A stretch of 64,000 nucleotides of DNA from Terriglobia bacterium. GTDB taxonomy: Bacteria > Acidobacteriota > Terriglobia > JAIQFV01. The position numbers were made by a program, and so were the translations under genes. The stretch lies in contig JAIQFV010000002.1 in the NCBI GenBank assembly GCA_020073085.1, positions 257,586 through 321,585 on the forward strand. The letters run 5' to 3'. The notes beneath the pieces were generated by a model, which saw nothing but the letters and a program-made list of their open reading frames with translations, searched no databases and was not told the origin of the DNA. The stretch's first letter is position 1. Every line of letters starts with the position of its first letter. This document shows, in pieces, positions 55,192-64,000 of the stretch.

Positions 55192-55728
55192 ATGGCGTCC
55201 GTTGCAATCCGATATGCCAAGGCCCTTGCGGATGTCGTGCTCGCGAAGCACGAGGTGGAACGGGTTCGGTCAGAGCTCCAGGGTTTTTCCTCCCTGCTGT
55301 CTCGATCTCCTGAACTCGTCAATGTGATGATCAGTCCCGCGGTGCCGGTTCCACAGAAGAAGAGCCTCCTCCAGGCCCTCACAGCGCGGGCGGGCTACAG
55401 CACGACCACTCGTAATTTCCTCAATATTCTGATCGACCATCACCGCATCAACGTGTATGAGGAGATTCTGGCCGCGGTCCATCGGGAACTTGACCAGCGG
55501 CTGGGGATTCAGACGGTGGAGATCACGACGGCCACGCCGCTCGACGAAGAACAAAAGGTGATCCTCGCCGCCCGCCTGCGGGATCTCATCCGGAAAGAAA
55601 TTCAACTGGAGACTCAGACCGATCCCAAGCTGATTGGCGGGGTGGTGGCGAGAATAGGAAGCACCGTTTATGACGGATCGATTCGCGAACAGCTTCACCA
55701 GCTCCGGATGCAATTGAGCGGGGGATAG
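55192..55728 (+). CDS. atpH: ATP synthase F1 subunit delta
   Basis: A 178-residue stalk subunit. The N-terminus is ASVAIRYAKALADVVLAKHE, the middle RNFLNILIDHHRINVYEEIL, and the end DPKLIGGVVARIGSTVYDGSIREQLHQL is diagnostic. It links F1 to the b subunits. It starts seven bases after atpF. Confidence 0.94.
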   Translation: MASVAIRYAKALADVVLAKHEVERVRSELQGFSSLLSRSPELVNVMISPAVPVPQKKSLLQALTARAGYSTTTRNFLNILIDHHRINVYEEILAAVHRELDQRLGIQTVEITTATPLDEEQKVILAARLRDLIRKEIQLETQTDPKLIGGVVARIGSTVYDGSIREQLHQLRMQLSGG

Positions 55729-55766
55729 GCGGACCGTTTTTATTCTGAATGGACAGGGAGTTCTGA

Positions 55767-57311
<1,545 letters not shown>

Positions 57312-57360
57312 GGCGGGGAAGCGCATTTACCCGGCAGAGTAAAGGACCAGCCCTTTCGTT

Positions 57361-58239
57361 ATGGCGAACATCCTCGACATCCGACGCCGCATCCGGAGCG
57401 TCAAGAACACGCAGCAGATCACCAAAGCGATGAAGATGGTGAGCGCCGCGCGGTTGCGCCGCGCCCAGGAGCGGATTGTGAATGCGCGTCCTTACGCGAA
57501 CCGGATGCTGGCCGTGTTGAATTCCCTGGTGACCCGGGTCCAGGAGACCCTCTCCGAGGAGGAAGCTGAAAGGATCCATCCGCTGCTCGCCGAACGGGGA
57601 GATGACAAAATTGAGTTGGTGATCATCTCGGGGGACCGCGGGCTCTGCGGGGGCTTCAATACCAACATCATCAAGGCCGCGCAAGGGTTCCTCGACGGCC
57701 ATGCGGACAAGCAACTCGACCTGGAGCTGGTGGGCCGAAAGGCGCGCGACTATTTCAAGCGTCGCCGCTGGAAGATTCACCACGAGTACGTCAACATCTT
57801 CTCCCGGCTCAAGTATGAGCATGCGCAGCAGATCGCCCAGGCGATCATCGAAGAATACTCCCGCTCCGAGCTCGACGCGGTCTATCTGGTCTATAACGAA
57901 TTCAAGTCGATCATCCAGCAGCGCATCGTCGTCGAACGGTTGTTGCCGGTTGCCAAGCTCGAAAGCGCCGGACTGGAAAGCCAGGCGGATTATATTTACG
58001 AACAGACTCCCCGGGTGATCTTCAACGACTTGTTGCCCAAGCACGTGGAGGTGCAGGTCTACCGCGCCCTGCTCGAATCGGCCGCCGCGGAACATGCGGC
58101 CCGGATGACGGCGATGGATTCCGCCACCAACAATGCCGCCGAGATGATCGATTCGCTGACCCTCAACATGAACCGCGCCCGCCAGGCGGCCATCACCAAG
58201 GAAATCATCGAAATTGTGAGTGGCGCGGCGGCGCTATGA
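57361..58239 (+). CDS. atpG: ATP synthase F1 subunit gamma
   Basis: A 292-residue rotor shaft protein. The N-terminal ILDIRRRIRSVKNTQQITKA and C-terminal NNAAEMIDSLTLNMNRARQA with ITKEIIEIVSGAAAL form the coiled coil. ISGDRGLCGGFNTNI marks the Rossmann-like middle domain. It is normal in length and position. Confidence 0.97.
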   Translation: MANILDIRRRIRSVKNTQQITKAMKMVSAARLRRAQERIVNARPYANRMLAVLNSLVTRVQETLSEEEAERIHPLLAERGDDKIELVIISGDRGLCGGFNTNIIKAAQGFLDGHADKQLDLELVGRKARDYFKRRRWKIHHEYVNIFSRLKYEHAQQIAQAIIEEYSRSELDAVYLVYNEFKSIIQQRIVVERLLPVAKLESAGLESQADYIYEQTPRVIFNDLLPKHVEVQVYRALLESAAAEHAARMTAMDSATNNAAEMIDSLTLNMNRARQAAITKEIIEIVSGAAAL

Positions 58240-58263
58240 ACCCCGGCTGCAAAGCCATCCTGA

Positions 58264-59733
<1,470 letters not shown>

Positions 59734-59774
59734 AGACAGCGGTTTCTTCGGAGGCTCAATCGGAGTGAGGCGGC

Positions 59775-60197
59775 ATGTTGCCTGATAAAATTAGACTGGA
59801 TATCGTCACCCCTGACCGTCTGGTGCTCCTGGAATGGGTCGATGAGGTGCAAATCCCCGGCCAGGAGGGCTACCTGGGAGTCCTTCCGGGTCACGCTCCT
59901 CTGATCACCGAACTTAAGATCGGTGAGGTCTCGTATCGGCAGGGGACGGAAGTCACCTATCTGGCCGTCGCGTGGGGGTACGCCGAGGTGTTGCCCGACA
60001 AGGTGACTATCCTCGCGGAGACAGCCGAGCGGGCCGAGGAAATCAATATCCAGAGGGCACTCGACGCCAAGGCCCGTGCCGAAAAACGCCTGGCAAAGGT
60101 CAATGATACCGAGATCGATTTCAATCGCGCCCAGGTTTCCCTCGAACGAGCCCTGATCCGTATCCAGGTCGCAAAGCACGCAAGCAGCCGCGTCTGA
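59775..60197 (+). CDS. atpC: ATP synthase F1 subunit epsilon
   Basis: A 140-residue subunit. The N-terminal beta-sandwich shows IRLDIVTPDRLVLLEWVDEV and GYLGVLPGHAPLITEL. The C-terminal helical hairpin (AEEINIQRALDAKARAEKRL) regulates ATP hydrolysis. GGAG lies before ATG 59775. It ends the operon. Confidence 0.95.
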   Translation: MLPDKIRLDIVTPDRLVLLEWVDEVQIPGQEGYLGVLPGHAPLITELKIGEVSYRQGTEVTYLAVAWGYAEVLPDKVTILAETAERAEEINIQRALDAKARAEKRLAKVNDTEIDFNRAQVSLERALIRIQVAKHASSRV

Positions 60198-60979
60198 CTC
60201 CGGCGTGAGGTGGACCCCAAAATTTTTTCGTCCACGATCTGATCGCCTTCCCAACACCCCCACTCCATTTCGAATTTACAGCTCAAACCTCGACTTTCCC
60301 CTGATCCCGCGGAGAGGGTCCAATTTCCGCGTGGCATCAATTGCCTTAACCGGTGCAGTAATCTCGCCCCGAGGGAACCCCTCATCCGTTTCTTCCTTCT
60401 GAAATTCAGACCTCACGAATTCACGATTTGTATGACAATAATATACTACATTATTAGTATTAATGATTTGTTGACTGAACCATGGAGTCTTGCAGGCTAT
60501 ATATTGATTCATGATACCGCAAAAGTTGCCTGAAATATCACCATGTATTTGTCAGTCTCCTGTCGAAGTCGCAAGATCATCCTCCGGGTAAGAGATTGAC
60601 TGAGTTAAAAAAAACGACGTCATGTATTAATACTATATTAGTAGTTTATAAACTATAAATTATTTGTATTCATTAACAAAGCCATGTTCCATTCTGTAGA
60701 ATGTGGCACTATCCAAGAATAGAAATTCCTGGAGCTCTATATTTCCTACTTGGGAAAGATCCCCTAATAGTCTTACACCTCAGGCCTCGTTGTTTCTGTC
60801 ATGGGGGGTTACAGGCCCACGAAAGCACCGGCCTTCAATGAAAGAGCAGGGAAGAGCGTTGGAATCCTCGATGGATGACAGGAACCCGGATGGGGACCTT
60901 CAATCGAATTCATGAGATTGACGGAATTAAGGGCAAAATCACTTCGAAGGCGAACTATAGGTTGAGGGGGGCTTAGTCT
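60198..60979. other. Long AT-rich intergenic region
   Basis: No gene is supported in these 782 bp. From about 60420 to 60700 the sequence is very AT-rich with many TATTAAT/ATTAATA words; TAGTATTAAT (60455-60464) recurs inverted as ATTAATACTA (60626-60635). The composition differs sharply from the flanks. It may hold the promoter of the exported protein downstream. Confidence 0.5.
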
Positions 60980-63394
60980 GTGCCAAAGAGCGCGTTTGTT
61001 TCAAGAAGATTTAGTTTCACAAGTCTGCTCGCGATCTTCGTTTTGATATTCACGGTGGCCGCAGTCTCTGCAGTGGTCCTGTTTGGTTATGTAGAAGGAC
61101 CCCCGGCAGGAGAAAACGGCTGGCCGGGCGGGTCAGGTCCGAATTGTACGGTGTGTCATTTTTCGTTTGCCCTGAATGATCCCACCAGCAATAGCGGGAT
61201 AACCACTTCCGGATTCCCGACTTCCGGCTATGTCCCCGGTCAACAATACACCCTGAACATCACGGTCGGACTGGTTGGGCCTCAGACCTCGCCGCCGCGA
61301 AGGCGTTTTGGATTTCAGATTTCCGCCCGGTCTAGTTCGACTTCCGGCAACCCCCAGGCGGGAACTTTTGCTTTAATAGGGAATACAGGATTCGACACCC
61401 CGGGAGGATTAGGCACCACCACGTCTCCCACCCCAGTGAATGGAATTGTCTACGTGTCGCACAATGCCGCTGGAACCTGTACGGCTGCCACTTCCTGTAC
61501 CTGGCAGGTCAGTTGGACCGCTCCTGCTGACGCGTCCTTGGGTACGATCGAATTCGATATTGCCGGGAATTCTGCTAACGGGGATTTGACCAACCAGAAT
61601 GATTACATTCTGACCAAGGCAATTTCGGTGTCCGCGACGGTTCCCAGTCAGGCGCCACAGTTTGGTCCAACGAACCCGAGTTTCCCACACATTGGAAGCA
61701 TCCGGGGAGGGACAACCGTGACTCTGGACGGGTCCAACTTTGTGAACGGGGCGGTCGTGTTTTTCGGATCGAATCAGGTCAGCGCCTCCTTTATAAGCTC
61801 CTCCCAACTGACGGCGGTTTCGCCTCCATCCAGCGCCGCAGGTCCAGTGGACTTGAAAGTTCAGAATCCGGATGGCAAATCGTCCACAATCGATGGCGCG
61901 TTTACGTATTTTGATGATTCAACCTTGAAGATTGCCTATGCGGTGGCCACTCCGGCGCCTTCCAAGCAGGCCGATGTGGCTGCCGGCGGTGAGGCCCCCG
62001 CCGGAAGTGGAATCTTTAGCTTCTCGCAGAACAACGTCCTGGTTACGACGGTGGGAACGGCTTCAGCGACCCCCACAAGATCCTTCTTGATGTTTGCCTC
62101 TTCGAAGCCTTTCAAAAGCGTGAACGGCCCGATCCCGAACAATACGGGGATCGCGATCATCAACCGCTCCGGAAGCACCGCGAACCTGACCTTCACGCTC
62201 ATCAACAACGATGGAACCATCAAAGCGGGTCCGCAGCCCGGGCCTGCGCTTGCTGACGGGGCGCACCTTCAGGGGTTTGTAACGGACTCGAATTTCTTTG
62301 GCGCCGCGGCGGACAATTTTGAGGGGACCTTAAGGGTGGACAGCACGCAGCCGGTCAGCGCGCTGACATTACAGCTGACCAACAACCAGTTGCCCAGAAA
62401 TGAAGCGCTGTTTACCTCTTTTCCAGTCGCCGATCTCACGCAAGCCCCCGCCGTGGGTGCAAAACTGGTCTTCGCGCACCTGCTGGGCGGGGGTGGATTT
62501 CAAACCGTGATTGTGCTGATGAACACCACCAACAGCCCGATCTCCGGGAATGTCCTCCTCTTCAAAGACAGCCCCTCGATGCCCGGTTTTGATTTCGGCA
62601 CCGGACCGATCGCTCAGATCCCTTACTCCATTCCTCCGTTCTCGGAGCAATCCGCGACCTCGATCGGGACAGGGGCTCTGACGGATGGGTTTGCCGTGGT
62701 CGTCCCCGACGCCGGCAAGGCCACCCCTGTTGGAACCGGGGTCTTTGTCTTCACTCAAGGTGCGTTCACGGTTACCACGGCGGGGGTTCCATCTTCCCCG
62801 GCAATTCAGTCGGGATTGATCTTCGTGGATACCCATCCGACCTCCAGCGGGCTGGCCCAGGATACGGGGGTTGCGCTGGCGAATCCGTCATCGACCCAGA
62901 CCGCTGATGTGTCGTTCAAGCTGCGCACTCTGGTTGATGGGCAGGTGGTGGCGAGCAAGGACCTGAGTCAGGTCCCTGGCCACCATGCGCTGGCGCCGAA
63001 CAGCCATGACGCCTTGTTTGTCGACCAGATCTTCACCGGCGGGGAAGCGAGCAATTTTACCGGAACCCTTTCCATTGAAACCGCGAGCCCGGACGGCATA
63101 TCCCCGTTGACCCTCCTGCAGACGAACAATCAGCGCGGGGATGCGCTCCTCACCACGCTGCCGGTGGCAACGGAATCTGCTTCCACGGCGCCGGTATTCT
63201 TCCCTCAGCTGGTTGCTTTTGGGGGATTCCAAACACAATTGATTCTGCTGAACCCGTCGGGAAGCGCCGCATCGGCCGGGACTTTAAACTTCCTTAATGA
63301 GCTGGGATCTCCGTTGGTCTTGCCGTTGAACGACGAGGTCAACAGTTCCTTTGCATACAATCTCCCGTCCAAGGGAGGATCAACCTACAAATAG
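60980..63394 (+). CDS. Exported 804-residue protein with CxxCH motif, IPT/TIG domain and repeat modules
   Basis: The GTG at 60980 has GAGGGG upstream. A signal segment (LLAIFVLIFTVAAVSAVVLF) precedes the sequence GPNCTVCHFSF, a c-type haem motif, in a layout like the choice-of-anchor V / Reeler-like domain (residues about 35-215). An IPT/TIG domain follows (IRGGTTVTLDGSNFVNGAVV). The rest consists of beta-rich modules: two copies of a unit (GIAIINRSGSTANLTFTL and GVALANPSSTQTADVSFKL) and two GGF-type strands (GGGGFQTVIVLMNTTN and FGGFQTQLILLNPSG). These occur in the exported protein at 16519 too. Probably a surface protein of unknown function. Confidence 0.75.
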   Translation: MPKSAFVSRRFSFTSLLAIFVLIFTVAAVSAVVLFGYVEGPPAGENGWPGGSGPNCTVCHFSFALNDPTSNSGITTSGFPTSGYVPGQQYTLNITVGLVGPQTSPPRRRFGFQISARSSSTSGNPQAGTFALIGNTGFDTPGGLGTTTSPTPVNGIVYVSHNAAGTCTAATSCTWQVSWTAPADASLGTIEFDIAGNSANGDLTNQNDYILTKAISVSATVPSQAPQFGPTNPSFPHIGSIRGGTTVTLDGSNFVNGAVVFFGSNQVSASFISSSQLTAVSPPSSAAGPVDLKVQNPDGKSSTIDGAFTYFDDSTLKIAYAVATPAPSKQADVAAGGEAPAGSGIFSFSQNNVLVTTVGTASATPTRSFLMFASSKPFKSVNGPIPNNTGIAIINRSGSTANLTFTLINNDGTIKAGPQPGPALADGAHLQGFVTDSNFFGAAADNFEGTLRVDSTQPVSALTLQLTNNQLPRNEALFTSFPVADLTQAPAVGAKLVFAHLLGGGGFQTVIVLMNTTNSPISGNVLLFKDSPSMPGFDFGTGPIAQIPYSIPPFSEQSATSIGTGALTDGFAVVVPDAGKATPVGTGVFVFTQGAFTVTTAGVPSSPAIQSGLIFVDTHPTSSGLAQDTGVALANPSSTQTADVSFKLRTLVDGQVVASKDLSQVPGHHALAPNSHDALFVDQIFTGGEASNFTGTLSIETASPDGISPLTLLQTNNQRGDALLTTLPVATESASTAPVFFPQLVAFGGFQTQLILLNPSGSAASAGTLNFLNELGSPLVLPLNDEVNSSFAYNLPSKGGSTYK

Positions 63395-63570
63395 GATCCT
63401 TGTGGGGGACACAGGAGTGCGCCCTTTCCGTGTCGCCTCAGGGAACTGGGCGACGATCCGTGTCTGTGGACGCGTCCCGCGTCCAAATGACTCGAGCGGC
63501 AGGGAGAATGCGGACGACCTTCCGCCAGGGCGACGCATCCCTCGACGTGTGCGGACTCCTGCGACCCGCC

Positions 63571-63599
63571 TTGTCAATTCCGGGTGGATGTGTTAAAAA
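63571..63599 (+). promoter_or_regulatory. Candidate promoter of tRNA-Gln
   Basis: TTGTCA (63571-63576), 17 nt, TAAAAA (63594-63599), about 60 nt upstream of the tRNA. The -10 is weak. The rest of 63395-63661 shows no gene. Confidence 0.35.
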
Positions 63600-63661
63600 A
63601 GAGCCCCTTGTCCGCTCCGAGTGCGCCGTGGCGAATCGGAGTGTGTAAGCCCGCCGAGAGT

Positions 63662-63735
63662 TGGGAGGTCGTCCAACGGTAGGACTGCAGACTCTGGATC
63701 TGCGTATCGGGGTTCGAATCCCTGCCTCCCAGCCA
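63662..63735 (+). tRNA. tRNA-Gln (anticodon CTG), CCA encoded
   Basis: The acceptor stem TGGGAGG (63662-63668) pairs with CCTCCCA (63725-63731), followed by discriminator G and an encoded CCA. The anticodon stem-loop is GCAGA-CTCTGGA-TCTGC, giving CTG for glutamine CAG codons. The T-loop GGTTCGAATC is standard. Confidence 0.96.
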
Positions 63736-63810
63736 AGTTCCTTTTGACCGCACTGCTCGTCCGGATCCATGGGTTCCTTCACCTTCCAACTTGGAGTGGC
63801 GTGTCGCCTA

Positions 63811-64000
63811 TGAGCGTTCCAGTATCCATTCACCACATCCGTGACCATTACGACCAGCTGTCCACATATTACCGGACCCTGTGGGGAGTACACCTCCACC
63901 ATGGGTACTGGGAGGACAATGAGCCCCAGTCGGTGGCTCAGGTAAACCTCGTCAAGAAACTCGCAGGTCTGGCGGAACTCGCTCCTTCCATGCGGGTGCT
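63811..64000 (+). CDS. SAM-dependent methyltransferase, cut by the right edge
   Basis: The first 63 codons of a gene that runs off the window. The text HIRDHYDQLSTYYRTLWGVH and HHGYWEDNEPQSVAQVNLVK resembles the N-terminus of gamma-tocopherol / cyclopropane-fatty-acid-like methyltransferases. The SAM-binding motif is not yet reached. The start at 63811 has only a distant GGAG. Confidence 0.7.

Overview
The window looks like a stretch of a Gram-negative bacterial chromosome near the replication origin, most likely from the phylum Acidobacteriota. That placement is inference. It rests on a fairly high GC content, many exported S9/M20/amidohydrolase enzymes, long Ig-like secreted proteins, a minus-strand ccsA/hemX-hemA-hemC-hemD-hemB-hemL cluster, and the split ATP synthase operon. 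No rRNA gene lies in the window to settle it.

Layout. Positions 1-15 kb hold mixed metabolic and exported enzymes: a cyclophilin cut by the left edge, HAD hydrolase, 2Fe-2S ferredoxin, esterase, isochorismatase-like hydrolase, prephenate dehydrogenase, DUF2461, M20 peptidase, thioesterase, an SDR39U1 epimerase, DCC protein, CPBP protease, S9 peptidase, amidohydrolase and DinB protein. Positions 15-22.5 kb carry an ECF sigma remnant fused against an intact RskA-type anti-sigma gene, an exported protein, mutY, an SDR enzyme and an alpha/beta hydrolase, with repeat-rich gaps. Positions 22.6-34 kb are an accessory-looking minus-strand block of exported proteins. It has a duplicated gene pair, a beta-propeller-like protein, a truncated transglycosylase-like gene abutting a 415-bp element with perfect 15-bp inverted ends, and a 1729-residue Ig-like/metalloprotease protein.

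Positions 34.4-35.1 kb encode a DsbA/FrnE-like protein whose first active-site Cys is an in-frame TGA (UPWC). Positions 35.8-42 kb hold the haem operon. From 42.3 kb the conserved origin-proximal block runs rightwards: rpmH-rnpA-yidD-yidC-jag-mnmE-mnmG-rsmG-parA-parB-bactofilin, with two parS sites in the rsmG-parA gap. It is followed by selD, which also has an in-frame TGA at its catalytic position, and by the ATP synthase genes atpF'-F-H-A-G-D-C without the a and c subunit genes. The right end holds a large exported CxxCH/IPT protein, tRNA-Gln(CTG) and a methyltransferase cut by the edge.

The most interesting system is the selenocysteine pair. Both selD and the DsbA-like gene have a TGA in place of a catalytic Cys codon. 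Both have a hairpin with a three-base GGN loop beginning exactly 20 nt after the TGA, which fits the bacterial SECIS pattern. selA, selB and selC are not in the window.
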